Assembly: GCA_017744735.1 (NCBI GenBank)
Contig: JAGIAR010000009.1
Span: 1-64,000 of the forward strand
From: Novosphingobium sp.
GTDB lineage: Bacteria; Pseudomonadota; Alphaproteobacteria; Sphingomonadales; Sphingomonadaceae
Reading direction: 5' to 3'
Length of the DNA stretch: 64,000 nucleotides
The notes beneath the pieces are model-generated. The model saw only the letters and a list, made by a program, of their open reading frames with translations. It was not told the origin of the DNA and did not search any database. This document shows positions 1 to 8,937 of the stretch, piece after piece. How positions within the stretch are numbered: position 1 is the first letter of the stretch; each line of letters starts with the position of its first letter. Made by a program: the position numbers and the translations under genes.

Positions 1-749
1 ATCCGGTCCCAGAAGGCCTTGCCGAACAGCAGCACCGGGATCGGCTTCATCTTGCTGGTCTGGATCAGGGTCAGCGTCTCGAACAATTCGTCCATCGTGC
101 CGAAGCCGCCGGGGAACACCGCCAGCGCCCGCGCGCGGATCAGGAAGTGCATCTTCCTGAGCGCGAAATAGTGGAAGCGGAACGAGAGATAGGGCGTCAC
201 ATACTGGTTCGGCGCCTGTTCGTGCGGCAGCACGATGTTCAGCCCGAGCGATTCGGAACCCGCATCGCTGGCGCCGCGGTTGGCCGCCTCCATGATCGAC
301 GGGCCGCCGCCCGAGCAGACCACGAACTGGCGCTGCCCGTCCTCGATGATCGCCTTTTCGCTGACCAGCCGCGCGAGCTTGTAGGCTTCTTCGTAATAGC
401 GCGACTTGGCCGCGAGGCTTTCGACCACCTTGCGGTCGGCCTCGGGCAGGTCCGCCGCGCCCTTGAGCGCGGTCTCGACCGCCTCGGGCGGCGGGATTCG
501 CGCGGAGCCGTAGAACACGATGGTCGAGCCGATCCGCGCCTCGTCCATCAGCATCTCGGGCTTGAGCAGCTCGAGCTGGAAACGGATCGGACGCAGTTCC
601 TCGCGCAGGATGAAATCGGCGTCGCGGAACGCGAGCCGATAGGCCGGATGCTGGGTCTGCGGGGTCTGCGCCGGCTGCGCCTCGCTGAAGGCGGCCTCCT
701 GCTCGGCGCGGTAGAATTTCCGGTTGGTCAAATCGTGCTCGTCAGCCAC
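1..749 (-). CDS. LOG-family (TIGR00730 type) Rossmann-fold protein, 3' end beyond the window
   Basis: The reverse strand is open from a GTG at 749 to the window edge (249 codons seen, no stop). The protein carries the LOG/lysine-decarboxylase-like motif PGGFGTMDE near the left edge and an earlier VVCSGGGPSIMEAANRG segment, both typical of the TIGR00730 family. Characterised members are cytokinin riboside monophosphate phosphoribohydrolases or related nucleotide-binding proteins; the true substrate here is unknown. The roughly 80-residue N-terminal extension before the Rossmann core (YRLAFRDADFILREELRPIR) fits the longer proteobacterial subgroup. GTG was chosen because a GAAAGG ribosome site lies about six bases upstream and no in-frame ATG fits as well. 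The C-terminus is missing only because of the window boundary. Confidence 0.85.
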   Translation of the reverse strand, partial: MADEHDLTNRKFYRAEQEAAFSEAQPAQTPQTQHPAYRLAFRDADFILREELRPIRFQLELLKPEMLMDEARIGSTIVFYGSARIPPPEAVETALKGAADLPEADRKVVESLAAKSRYYEEAYKLARLVSEKAIIEDGQRQFVVCSGGGPSIMEAANRGASDAGSESLGLNIVLPHEQAPNQYVTPYLSFRFHYFALRKMHFLIRARALAVFPGGFGTMDELFETLTLIQTSKMKPIPVLLFGKAFWDR

Positions 750-830
750 TGCGAGCCTTTCTTCATGTGATATGTCATCAGGCCCTGCCTAGGATCGGGC
801 GGCGCGCTTGAAAAGCGATCATTCGTCAAG

Positions 831-1505
831 CTAACGGACGTTCAAGCCCAGTTCGCCGAGCAATTCGCCCGCCTGCTCGCGCGAGATCGTCGCGCCGCGG
901 AACAGGCTGGCATCGAGCAGCTTGAGGCCACCGAGGTCCGCGCCGCGCAGGTCCGCCCCGGCGAAGCGGCAGCCGGCCATCGCCGCGTCGCGCAGGCTGC
1001 AATCGTCGAACGTCGTGTCCCGGAAATCGCAGCGATTGAGATCGGCCTGCGAGAAATCCAGCCGCTTCAGCCTTTGCCCCTTGAACGAATAACCGGGCAG
1101 CTTCGCGCCGATCAGCAGCGTTTCCTCGAACTTCGCCTCCAGCCCGCCGCTTTCGGAAAAATCGGCCCCGGTGAATTTCGAGCGCTCGAAGCGCGCCGCC
1201 GGAAGCCGCGCGCCGCGGAAGATCGCATTGTTGAAATCGCTTGCGACGAAGCTCGCCTCGGTCAGGTCGGAGCGGTCGAATTTGGCGAAGGGCCCGCGGC
1301 AGGATTGCCAGTTGGTCTCTTCCAACACGGCGTCGGTGAAATCCGCCCGGCGAAGCGAGCAGCGCTCGAAGGTCCACCGGGTGAGATCGAGCCCCGCTAG
1401 GTCGGCTTCATCGAGTTCGCAGTCGATCAGGCGATGCGGCCCGGCGCGGAGACATTGTTCGATGTCGACGCGAGCCAGGCTCCGCCCCCTGATGGTGCTG
1501 TCCAT
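831..1505 (-). CDS. Pentapeptide-repeat protein, Qnr/McbG-like layout
   Basis: The 224-residue protein is built almost entirely of A(D/N)LXX-type pentapeptides (DEADLAGLDL, RRADFTDAVL, GRCRF-like units) from about residue 30 to 205, predicting a right-handed quadrilateral beta-helix. Length, a break in the repeats near the middle (GLEAKFEETLLIGAKLPGY) and the C-terminal helix after DLRGADLGGLKL, ending GELLGELGLNVR, parallel Qnr proteins (about 218 residues), which mimic DNA and protect gyrase. Homology to Qnr is inferred from this layout only; many chromosomal pentapeptide proteins have no known role. It is transcribed away from the GMC oxidoreductase gene. There is no signal peptide, so it should be cytoplasmic. 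Confidence 0.8.
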   Translation of the reverse strand: MDSTIRGRSLARVDIEQCLRAGPHRLIDCELDEADLAGLDLTRWTFERCSLRRADFTDAVLEETNWQSCRGPFAKFDRSDLTEASFVASDFNNAIFRGARLPAARFERSKFTGADFSESGGLEAKFEETLLIGAKLPGYSFKGQRLKRLDFSQADLNRCDFRDTTFDDCSLRDAAMAGCRFAGADLRGADLGGLKLLDASLFRGATISREQAGELLGELGLNVR

Positions 1506-1605
1506 GACCGGACCCTAGCGCGTTCCCTTCGGCGCGGCGAGATGCGCACCCTTCCCTAGCGGCGCAGTTTCTCCCAATAGGACGGCGAAGACTTCGAGAG
1601 GAAAC

Positions 1606-3213
1606 ATGGCCGAGACCGATTTCATTGTCGTTGGCGCGGGCAGCGCCGGGTGCGTGCTGGCGGCCAGGCTGAGCGAGGACAGGAGCAGCGACGTCGTGCT
1701 GCTCGAGGCGGGCGGACGGGACAATGCGCTGATCGTCAGCATGCCGCTCGCGTGGATGCAGGTCGCGAGCACGCCGAAGTTCGGCTGGGGCGACGTGAGC
1801 GAGCCCGATCCCAACCTCGACAACCGCACCCAGCCGCTGCCGCGCGGCAAGATGCTGGGCGGGTGCAGCTCGATCAACGGAACGATGTATATCCGCGGCG
1901 CCGCGGCGGATTACGACGCGTGGCGCGATGCCGGCCTCGGCGGCTGGGGCTATGACGACGTGCTGCCCTATTTCAAGAAGGCGGAAACCAACTGGCGCGG
2001 CGCGGGGCCGGAGCATGGCGGATCGGGCCCGCTCGACGTGACCCCGATGAAGACCCATCCCGAACTGTTCCCGGCGTTCCTCGAAACCGCCGGGGCGCTC
2101 GGCTATCCGGCGACCGACGATTTCAACGTGGCGCAGCCCGAAGGCTTCTCGATCCCCGACTGCACCATCTCGCACGGCCGCCGGCACAGCACCGCGCGCG
2201 CCTATCTCGAACCGGCGATGATGCGCCCCAATTTGCGGGTCGAGACCGGGGCGCAGGTCCGCCGGATCCTGTTCGAGGGCAAGCGCGCGGTCGGCGTCGA
2301 ATACGAGCAGGACGGGCAGATCAAGGTGCTGCGGGCGCGGCGCGAAGTGCTGGTCAGCGGCGGCGCGTTCAATTCGCCGCAATTGCTGATGCTCTCGGGC
2401 ATCGGCCCGGCGCAGCACCTCAAGGACATGGGGATCGAGGTGCTGCACGATCTCCCCGGCGTGGGGCAGAACCTGCAGGACCATCCGATCGGCCTGACCT
2501 TCTGGGCCGCGGCCAAGCCCAACACCTTCGAGAGCCAGCTCCGCCTCGACCGACTGGCCGCCAATCTCGTCCGCTGGATGCTGACCGGCAAGGGCACGCC
2601 GGCGCAGAGCCCGTTGACGATCCAGGGTTTCCTGCGCTCGGACGAGACCCAGGAGCGGCCCGACATCCAGTTCCAGGTCAGCCACGTGTCCTATGCCGCG
2701 CAGCCGTGGTTTCCCGGCTGGCGCAAGGGCGCCGGGCACCAGATCTCTTCCGGCGCGATCCTGCTCAATCCCGCGAGCCGGGGTTATGTCCAGCTCAGGA
2801 GCGGCGACCCGAAAGACCTCGCGAGCATCCAGATGAACTTCCTCGGCGAGGAGAGCGACCGCGTGACCATGCGGGAGATGATCAGGTTCCAGCGCAGGTT
2901 CTTCGCGACCGCTCCGGCGAGCAGCTGCGTCGCGGGCGAAATGGCGCCCGGCCCCGATGCCGCAAGCGACGAGGCGATCGACGCCTGGCTGCGCGCCACG
3001 GCGATGAGCGCCGCCCACCCCGCCTGCACCTGCGCGATGGGCACCGGCAAGGACGCGGTGCTCGACGGGCAATTGCGCGTGCGCGGGATCGAAGGCCTGC
3101 GCGTGGTCGACGTTTCGGCCATGCCGAACATCATCCGCGGCAATACCAATGCCCCGGCGATCATGATCGGCGAGAAGGCGGCCGACATGATCCTGGACAA
3201 GAGCCCCGCCTAG
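1606..3213 (+). CDS. GMC-family FAD oxidoreductase (choline/alcohol dehydrogenase type)
   Basis: This 535-residue protein starts with the FAD-binding motif VVGAGSAG (residues 8-15), has the first GMC signature around GKMLGGCSSINGTMY (about 85) and the second around GAFNSPQLLMLSGIGP (about 260). The C-terminus has the catalytic His region SAAHPACTCAMG and the NTNAPAIMIGEKAADM segment. GMC enzymes oxidise primary alcohols such as choline or aliphatic alcohols using FAD; the substrate cannot be read from sequence. A GAGAGG ribosome site precedes the ATG. No betB or betI is nearby, so a role in betaine synthesis is not supported. Its TAG stop overlaps the stop of the convergent TonB-dependent receptor gene (CTAG). 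Confidence 0.9.
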   Translation: MAETDFIVVGAGSAGCVLAARLSEDRSSDVVLLEAGGRDNALIVSMPLAWMQVASTPKFGWGDVSEPDPNLDNRTQPLPRGKMLGGCSSINGTMYIRGAAADYDAWRDAGLGGWGYDDVLPYFKKAETNWRGAGPEHGGSGPLDVTPMKTHPELFPAFLETAGALGYPATDDFNVAQPEGFSIPDCTISHGRRHSTARAYLEPAMMRPNLRVETGAQVRRILFEGKRAVGVEYEQDGQIKVLRARREVLVSGGAFNSPQLLMLSGIGPAQHLKDMGIEVLHDLPGVGQNLQDHPIGLTFWAAAKPNTFESQLRLDRLAANLVRWMLTGKGTPAQSPLTIQGFLRSDETQERPDIQFQVSHVSYAAQPWFPGWRKGAGHQISSGAILLNPASRGYVQLRSGDPKDLASIQMNFLGEESDRVTMREMIRFQRRFFATAPASSCVAGEMAPGPDAASDEAIDAWLRATAMSAAHPACTCAMGTGKDAVLDGQLRVRGIEGLRVVDVSAMPNIIRGNTNAPAIMIGEKAADMILDKSPA

Positions 3214-5528
3214 AAGCTGCCACGAAGGCCCACCGTCCAGCGCCGGGGCGAGCCGGGGCCGTAGGCGCGCGGATCGGAGGCGCCGGGCGCTTCGGTCAGC
3301 TCGACCTCGTCGACCTCGCTGAAGGTGCCGAAGGTCGCATATTTGCGGTCGAAAACATTGCGCAGCTCGCCGGTCAGCGCGATGCCCCTCGCCAGCGCGA
3401 TGCTGGCCCGCAGATTGACGATCGCGTAGCCGGGGACCGGCGGGGTGAGGTTGGCCTCGTCGCCCACCAGCACCTGGCTCGAGCGCGCGATCAGGTCGCC
3501 GCCGAGCGAGAAGCGCGGGCCGCCTGCAAGTCTGCCCTCGTAATCGGCCGAGAAGGTCGCGCTGTGCCGGGGAATGCCGGGCAGGCGGTCGCCGGGGACC
3601 ACCGCGATCGTGCCGTCCTCGCTCGCCGCGGGATTCGACGGGCTCGAAAGCGTGAGCCCCGAACGATAGGTCGCGTCGGTGAAGGCATAGCTCGCCGCGA
3701 GCCGCAGCCCGCCCCGCCGCGCTTCCAGCTTGGCCTCGATCCCCTGCCGCCGGGTTTCGCCGACGTTCCGGAACCATGCCCGCCCGCGGATCTCGGATGC
3801 GACATACTGGATGTCGTCGCTGTTGCGGGCGCGCCAGGCGGAGACGAGGTAGGTGAGGCTCCAGCCGCCTGCCCGCCCGCCGCCCGAGGCGCCGAGTTCC
3901 CAGCCGTGCGCGACGACCTGCCTGAGTGGCGGATCGGAGACGAAGAAATTGGCCAGGCTGCAGGGCGCCTCGGCATCGGCGCAGGACAGTTCGGCGGGAG
4001 TCGGCGCGCGGTTGGTCTCGGCATAGCCCGCGCGCAGCGCCAGTGCCGGCGCCAGCTGCCAGTCGAGCTCGATCCCCGGATTGAGCCGGTCGAAGCTGTG
4101 ATCGCCATCGAGCGCACTCCCGATCCGGTCGGCCAGCGCGATCCGCTCGCGGTTGTAGCGCAGGCCCAGTTCCGCGCTGAGCCCGTGGCCCAGCGGCAGC
4201 GTGTCGGCGAGGAACAGGCCCCAATAGCGAGTGGTGGCGGCGAGCCCGACCGGGGCGATCGAACCGTCCGTCTGATCGATGAAGACCCCCAACCCGTCGA
4301 CTCCGCGATCCTGCGTGAAGGCGCCGAGCTCGGTCGAGCTGGCGAAATCGGTCCGGCTGGCATCGTAGCTGAGCCCGAGCGCGAGGCGGTTGGTGCCGCC
4401 CGGCAGCGCGCGCCGGTCGATCAGCTGCGCGAGCACTCCGGACGATCGGGTATGGACGGTCCCGCGGTTGAGCACGCCGTAAGGCGCGCCGTCGAGCGTG
4501 TCGCGCACGCGGTTGCCGTTTGCGTCGGTGACGAAATTGTCCTCTGCATCGTCTTCCCGGCCGTCGTCATCCACCGTGTCGAGGCACAGATAGCCGGGCG
4601 CATCCTCGCAGGCGTCGATATCCGCGATGTCGCCGTTGACGCTGCGGCTCTCGAGCCGCTGGCGATAGAGCGTCGCCTCGATCTGCGTATCCGGCCCGAG
4701 CGCGAGCCACGGGTGCAGGCTGATCCGGCCGTAATCGTTGCGGGTGTTGTCGGGCCAGCTCAGCACCGATTGGCGCCGCGCCGCAAGCAGCTCGACCGGC
4801 GAGACGCCGTTGCCGGTGAGATCGGTATGCGCGGCAAACAATTTCGCATGGATCCCGCCCCACTCCCGGTCGAGCCCGAGATCGACATAGCTATTGGCGA
4901 GATAGGACGGACTGTGATCGCGCCAGCCGTCTTCGGCGCGATATTCCAGCGCGCCGAAGAAGCTCAAGCCGCCCGATCCGGCGGCACCGCCCGAGAAGCT
5001 CGCCTCGCGCTCGCCATAGCTGCCGAGCGATAGGGATCCGTCGAAGCCCGGATCGCTGGCCCCGGTCGCGGTTTCGAGCACGATCGCCCCACCCAGCGCA
5101 TTGAGCCCGTAGGCCGGGCTCGCATCGACCAGATGGACCGAGCGCAGCGCCGCCTCCGGGATCAGGTCGAAATTCACCGTGTCGCCGAACGGCTGGTTGA
5201 AGCGTCCCCCGTCGAGATAGGCGGCAAGGCCCTGCGCCTGCCCCTGCAGCGGCGAGGCGACGAAGCCGCGATAGACGAGGTTCGGCTGCCACGGATTGTT
5301 CTGCGCATCCTGCAGCGTGATCCCGGCGCTGTCGCGGGTCAGGGCGCCGAGCAGGTCGGGCGCGCCGGTGCGCCACACATCCCCGCGGCCGAGCGCAAGC
5401 GAATCGTCGTAGTCCACCCCGGCGCCCGGCGCGGTCACCACGATCTCGTCCTTCGCGGGCTCGTCCGCCAGGGCGGGCGCGGCGCAGGTAGCGATGGCGA
5501 GGACGGCGGGCAGGCGGCGAAGCAGCAT
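3210..5528 (-). CDS. TonB-dependent outer-membrane receptor
   Basis: The 772-residue protein has a signal peptide (cleavage near APALA-DE, residue 22), a TonB-box-like DEIVVTAPG, a plug domain (VYRGFVASPLQGQAQGL, AYGLNALGGAIVLET) and a long beta-barrel ending in an aromatic residue (WTVGLRGSF), as outer-membrane barrels do. It would import a large solute across the outer membrane with energy from TonB-ExbBD; the ligand is unknown. An acidic segment around residues 300-345 (LDTVDDDGREDDAEDNF, then TDANGNRVRDT) resembles a calcium-binding loop and may be an extracellular loop. No cobalamin or other riboswitch is visible in the short leader. The gene ends on the CTAG shared with the GMC oxidoreductase gene. 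Confidence 0.92.
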   Translation of the reverse strand: MLLRRLPAVLAIATCAAPALADEPAKDEIVVTAPGAGVDYDDSLALGRGDVWRTGAPDLLGALTRDSAGITLQDAQNNPWQPNLVYRGFVASPLQGQAQGLAAYLDGGRFNQPFGDTVNFDLIPEAALRSVHLVDASPAYGLNALGGAIVLETATGASDPGFDGSLSLGSYGEREASFSGGAAGSGGLSFFGALEYRAEDGWRDHSPSYLANSYVDLGLDREWGGIHAKLFAAHTDLTGNGVSPVELLAARRQSVLSWPDNTRNDYGRISLHPWLALGPDTQIEATLYRQRLESRSVNGDIADIDACEDAPGYLCLDTVDDDGREDDAEDNFVTDANGNRVRDTLDGAPYGVLNRGTVHTRSSGVLAQLIDRRALPGGTNRLALGLSYDASRTDFASSTELGAFTQDRGVDGLGVFIDQTDGSIAPVGLAATTRYWGLFLADTLPLGHGLSAELGLRYNRERIALADRIGSALDGDHSFDRLNPGIELDWQLAPALALRAGYAETNRAPTPAELSCADAEAPCSLANFFVSDPPLRQVVAHGWELGASGGGRAGGWSLTYLVSAWRARNSDDIQYVASEIRGRAWFRNVGETRRQGIEAKLEARRGGLRLAASYAFTDATYRSGLTLSSPSNPAASEDGTIAVVPGDRLPGIPRHSATFSADYEGRLAGGPRFSLGGDLIARSSQVLVGDEANLTPPVPGYAIVNLRASIALARGIALTGELRNVFDRKYATFGTFSEVDEVELTEAPGASDPRAYGPGSPRRWTVGLRGSF

Positions 5529-5682
5529 GGCAGCGTCCCTGGCCGGGAAGCCTGCGGGCTTTCAAGCCTCTTTCTTCAGCGCCTGCTCGCGCTCTCCGGC
5601 ACTTGTTGCGATTTCGGGTGTTTGCACAGCGGACACCGTCTAGGGTCCGCAGATCCGCAGGCGGGGGTTGAACGAGCATTCG

Positions 5683-6795
5683 ATGGCCGATCCCAGGACG
5701 AGCAAGGCGCCGGCAACACCCGCGAAACCGCGCAAGGGCGCCGGCCGGGGTGTGCGGACACGCCAGCTCTATCTCACCGCGGCGATCGCGCTGCTGGCCT
5801 TGTGGGTGGCGCTGCCGTTCCTCACCCCGATCGCCTGGGGTGCGATCCTGGCGATCGTCGAATGGCCGATCTACGAGCGGGCGCTCGCCCGCTTTCCGCG
5901 CTGGCCCCACACGGTCGCCTTCGCGCTCACCATCGCGACCGCGCTGGTGGTGGTCCTGCCGCTGTCGATCGCCGCGGTGTCGATCGTGCAGGAAAGCCAG
6001 GCGGCGCTGAACTGGCTGCAGATAGCGCAGCAGCACGGCGCGCCGGTGCCGGGCTGGGTAAACGGGCTGCCCGTGGTCGGATCCCGCCTGGCCGGCTGGT
6101 GGCGCGAGCATCTGGCGACGCCGCAGGGGGCGAACTCGCTGCTCGGCTCGATCAGCGCGGGCTCGGCGTTCGGCTGGACCCGCTCGATCGCGGGCGAGGT
6201 CGCGAGGGATTCCGCCGTGTTCCTCGTCACGCTGGTGATCCTCGCCTCGCTGCTCTCGAACGGCCGCATCATCGCGCACAAGAGCCGCCTGCTCGCCGCG
6301 CAGATGTTCGGCGCCTTCGGCCGCAACTTCGTCGACCGGCTGCTCGGCGCGGTCCGCTCGACCGTGATCGGAACGCTGCTGGTGTCCTTCGTCGAAGGCG
6401 CGACGATCGGGGTCGCCTATGCGGTCGCGGGCGTGCCGCAGGCGCTGCTGTTCGCGACCTTCACCATCCTGCTCGCGCTGATCCCGTTCGGCGCCTGGGC
6501 GGCGTTCGGCCTCGCCAGCCTGATCCTGATCGGCAGCGGCAGCGCGCTGGCCGGCGTGCTGCTGTTCGTGTTCGGCGCGGTGGTGATGACGCTCGGCGAC
6601 AATATCCTGCAGCCGCTGGTGATCGGCAGCGCGGTGGAGCTGCCGCTGACGCTCGCGCTGGTCGGCGCCTTCGGCGGGCTCGCGGCGCTGGGGCTGGTCG
6701 GCCTGTTCATCGGCCCGGTGGTAATGGCCGCGCTGCTGCTGATCCTGCAGGAGTGGATGCCGGGCGAAGAAGCCGCGGAAGCCGGGTCCGCCTGA
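5683..6795 (+). CDS. AI-2E family (PerM-like) transporter
   Basis: This protein of about 370 residues has eight or so hydrophobic segments with the PerM arrangement: two N-terminal helices (LYLTAAIALLALWVALPFL), a large soluble loop in the middle and a dense cluster of C-terminal helices including LLALIPFGAWAAFGLASL and GDNILQPLVIG, the family signature. Family members export autoinducer-2 or act as Na+(Li+)/H+ antiporters; the role here is open. I chose ATG at 5683; an in-frame TTG at 5668 would add five residues and sits right next to the GCGGGGG tract, so the start is uncertain. The gene is followed by tRNA-Gln on the other strand. Confidence 0.88.
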   Translation: MADPRTSKAPATPAKPRKGAGRGVRTRQLYLTAAIALLALWVALPFLTPIAWGAILAIVEWPIYERALARFPRWPHTVAFALTIATALVVVLPLSIAAVSIVQESQAALNWLQIAQQHGAPVPGWVNGLPVVGSRLAGWWREHLATPQGANSLLGSISAGSAFGWTRSIAGEVARDSAVFLVTLVILASLLSNGRIIAHKSRLLAAQMFGAFGRNFVDRLLGAVRSTVIGTLLVSFVEGATIGVAYAVAGVPQALLFATFTILLALIPFGAWAAFGLASLILIGSGSALAGVLLFVFGAVVMTLGDNILQPLVIGSAVELPLTLALVGAFGGLAALGLVGLFIGPVVMAALLLILQEWMPGEEAAEAGSA

Positions 6796-6833
6796 CCCGG
6801 AGACGGGGCCAAGCCCCGGCTGTTGCAGGAAAC

Positions 6834-6907
6834 TGGATGCCCCGTGAGGATTCGAACCTCAATAGACGGAGTCAGAGTCCGTAGTCTTACCGTTAGACGA
6901 CGGGGCA
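6834..6907 (-). tRNA. tRNA-Gln (anticodon CUG)
   Basis: On the reverse strand the acceptor arms TGCCCCG and CGGGGCA pair, followed by discriminator T and an encoded CCA. The anticodon stem ACGGA/TCCGT closes a seven-base loop CTCTGAC, giving anticodon CTG, which reads CAG (Gln). The T arm has TGAGG-TTCGAAT-CCTCA. A U1-A72 first pair is typical of tRNA-Gln. Length 74 with CCA. No integrase or duplicated tRNA 3' end is nearby, so nothing suggests use as an attachment site. Confidence 0.95.
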
Positions 6908-7060
6908 GCACAGGGGCGCGCCTCTAAGCCGCCAGCCTGCGCAGGTCAAGCCGCCCGGGCGCGGAAAATGCCCGAAGCTTGCCCCGTTCACCGCATCGCG
7001 CTAGCTTGCCCGCAAGTACCCGCCCTGCTGGGGGCGGGATGAGAACAGAAAGATCGTGCG

Positions 7061-8209
7061 ATGGCGGATATGACTCCGCCGGAAAGTTCGCGGGCGGCCC
7101 CGCGCAAGCCCCGGGCTTCCGGCAACAGGCGGGAAGGACGAAGCTCCGCGCCTGCGCCCCGCGATCGTTCCGCCGCACCCCCGCGCAACGCCCCGCTCCA
7201 ACGCAATTCCTACGCCGCGATCGACCTTGGCACCAACAACTGCCGGCTGCTGATCGCGCGGCCTTCGGGCGAGAATTTCACCGTGATCGATGCCTTCAGC
7301 CGGGTGGTGCGGCTGGGCGAAGGGCTGGCGCAGACCGGGCGCCTGTCCGACGAGGCGATGGACCGGGCGGTCGGCGCGCTGAAGATCTGCGCCGACAAGC
7401 TCAAGCGCCGCAACGTCCATCTCGCGCGCTCGGTCGCGACCGAGGCCTGCCGCCGGGCCTCCAACGGCGCCGAGTTCATCGAGCGCGTGCGGCGCGAGAC
7501 CGGCATCGCGCTCAACGTGATCTCGGCCGGGGAAGAGGCCCGTCTGGCGGTGCTCGGGTGCCATATCTTGCTGGAGGACGGCGAGGGCCCGGCGGTGATC
7601 TTCGACATCGGCGGGGGATCCACCGAGCTGGTGCTGATCGAGCAGCGCGGCGGCGCGGTCCCCTCGATCGTCGACTGGCAGAGCGTCCCCTGGGGCGTGG
7701 TCTCGCTGACCGAGACCTGCGGCCACGACGAAGCCACGCCCGCAAGCCGCGCCGCGCGCTATGCCGAGATGCGCCGGCGGGTGGCGGAAAGCTTCGCCGG
7801 CTTCGCCGAACGGATCGCCCCGGCGCAGACCCCCGACCTCCGCCTGCTGGGCACCAGCGGCACGGTCACGACCCTCGCCAGCGTCCATCTCGACCTCCCG
7901 CAATACGATCGCCGGGCGGTCGACGGGCTGATCGTTCCGGCCGCCTCGATGCGCGCGATCAGCGCGAGCCTGTCGACCAAATCGCCCGAGGAGCGCCGGC
8001 AGCTCCCCTGTATCGGCAACGAGCGCGCCGACCTGGTGGTGGCCGGCTGTGCGATCCTAGAGGCGATCCTCGACATCTGGCCCGCCGAGCGGCTGGGAGT
8101 GGCCGACCGCGGGATCCGCGAGGGGATTCTGCGCAGCCTGATGAGCGCCGACAGCGACGGCGAAACCGCGCGCGCCGCGCTGCGCCAGACGCGGCGGGCC
8201 GAGCGATGA
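7061..8209 (+). CDS. ppx: Ppx/GppA family phosphatase (exopolyphosphatase)
   Basis: The 382-residue protein belongs to the sugar-kinase/Hsp70/actin fold phosphatases that hydrolyse polyphosphate or pppGpp. The first phosphate loop is AAIDLGTNNCRLLIA (about residues 52-66), the second FDIGGGSTELVLI; LGTSGTVTTLA is the adenosine-side motif. At about 380 residues it is the short form lacking the C-terminal HD domain of E. coli Ppx. The first 45 residues are Pro/Arg/Ser-rich and look disordered; a start at residue 4 is also possible. Its TGA overlaps the ATG of rlmE (ATGA), the common alphaproteobacterial ppx-rlmE pair. Confidence 0.9.
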   Translation: MADMTPPESSRAAPRKPRASGNRREGRSSAPAPRDRSAAPPRNAPLQRNSYAAIDLGTNNCRLLIARPSGENFTVIDAFSRVVRLGEGLAQTGRLSDEAMDRAVGALKICADKLKRRNVHLARSVATEACRRASNGAEFIERVRRETGIALNVISAGEEARLAVLGCHILLEDGEGPAVIFDIGGGSTELVLIEQRGGAVPSIVDWQSVPWGVVSLTETCGHDEATPASRAARYAEMRRRVAESFAGFAERIAPAQTPDLRLLGTSGTVTTLASVHLDLPQYDRRAVDGLIVPAASMRAISASLSTKSPEERRQLPCIGNERADLVVAGCAILEAILDIWPAERLGVADRGIREGILRSLMSADSDGETARAALRQTRRAER

Positions 8210-8865
8210 GCCGCTCGGGCCGCGACCCCGAAAAGCGGGTCAAGACTGCGCGCGGGCGCACCGCCTCGTCGAACCGCTGGCTCGCCCGCCAGCTCAACGA
8301 TCCCTACGTCAAGCAGGCCAAGGCCGAGGGCTATCGCAGCCGCGCGGCCTACAAGCTGATCGAGCTGGACGAGAAGTTCGGCCTGCTCAAAAGCGCGAGC
8401 CGGGTGGTCGATCTGGGCATCGCGCCGGGCGGCTGGAGCCAGGTGGTGCGCAAGCTGCGCCCGCGGGCCGGAGTGGTCGGAATCGACCTGCTGCCGACCG
8501 AGCCGCTCGAAGGCGTGACGATCTTCCAGATGGACTTCATGGCCGACGAGGCGCCCGCCGCGCTCGAGGCGGCGCTGGACGGGCCGCCCGACCTGGTGCT
8601 GTCGGATATGGCGGCGAACACCGTGGGCCACAAGCAGACCGACCATTTGCGTACCATGGGCCTGGTCGAGACCGCGGCGGACTTCGCGATCCAGACGCTG
8701 GCGCCGGGCGGCGCCTTCGTCGCCAAGGTGCTCGCGGGCGGGACCGACCCGCAGCTCCTCGCACTGCTCAAGCAGCATTTCGCGACGGTGAAGCACGCCA
8801 AGCCCCCGGCAAGCCGCAGGGGCTCGTCCGAATGGTACGTGATCGCGCAGGGCTTCAAGGGCTGA
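8206..8865 (+). CDS. rlmE: 23S rRNA (uridine-2552 2'-O) methyltransferase RlmE (FtsJ/RrmJ)
   Basis: This 219-residue SAM-dependent enzyme methylates U2552 of 23S rRNA in the 50S subunit. The SAM motif DLGIAPGGWSQV lies at 69-80, and the K-D-K-E catalytic tetrad of the family can be placed at K50 (AAYKL), D134 (LSDMA), K174 (AKVLAGG) and E209 (SSEWY). The N-terminus is basic, as expected for an rRNA-binding protein. The ATG overlaps the ppx stop, so the two are probably translated together. The reading frame ends just before a strong hairpin shared with the convergent cytochrome gene. Confidence 0.95.
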   Translation: MSRSGRDPEKRVKTARGRTASSNRWLARQLNDPYVKQAKAEGYRSRAAYKLIELDEKFGLLKSASRVVDLGIAPGGWSQVVRKLRPRAGVVGIDLLPTEPLEGVTIFQMDFMADEAPAALEAALDGPPDLVLSDMAANTVGHKQTDHLRTMGLVETAADFAIQTLAPGGAFVAKVLAGGTDPQLLALLKQHFATVKHAKPPASRRGSSEWYVIAQGFKG

Positions 8866-8870
8866 AACGC

Positions 8871-8894
8871 AAAACTCCCGCGCAAGCGCGGGAG
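8871..8894 (-). terminator. Rho-independent terminator of the cytochrome c gene
   Basis: A perfect eight-base stem CTCCCGCG/CGCGGGAG with loop CAAG (8875-8894) is followed on the reverse strand by TTTT. It lies between the convergent rlmE and cytochrome c genes. A second, weaker GC-rich fold follows at about 8905-8930, so the pair also resembles the two-hairpin intergenic element at 38.2 kb. Confidence 0.75.
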
Positions 8895-8937
8895 CCCTGG
8901 TACCGGAAATCCCCGCCTGCGCAGGGAACCGGGAAGC

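Noticed and set aside
1606-3213. Assignment of the GMC protein as choline dehydrogenase BetA
   Set aside because: No betB, betI or choline transporter gene is nearby, and GMC substrate cannot be read from the sequence.
1408-4224. A 938-codon reverse frame across the GMC oxidoreductase gene, and similar long frames opposite acnA (27530-30148) and ahpF (40682-42844)
   Set aside because: These are antisense shadows produced by the high GC third-position bias; their text is Arg/Ala/Gly-rich with no motifs, and the opposite strand carries clear conserved enzymes.
5529-5682. A riboswitch (cobalamin or TPP) ahead of the TonB-dependent receptor
   Set aside because: The short leader has GC hairpins but none of the conserved boxes of those riboswitches.
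6834-6907. tRNA-Gln as an integration site of a genomic island
   Set aside because: No integrase, no duplicated 3' end and only housekeeping genes on both sides.
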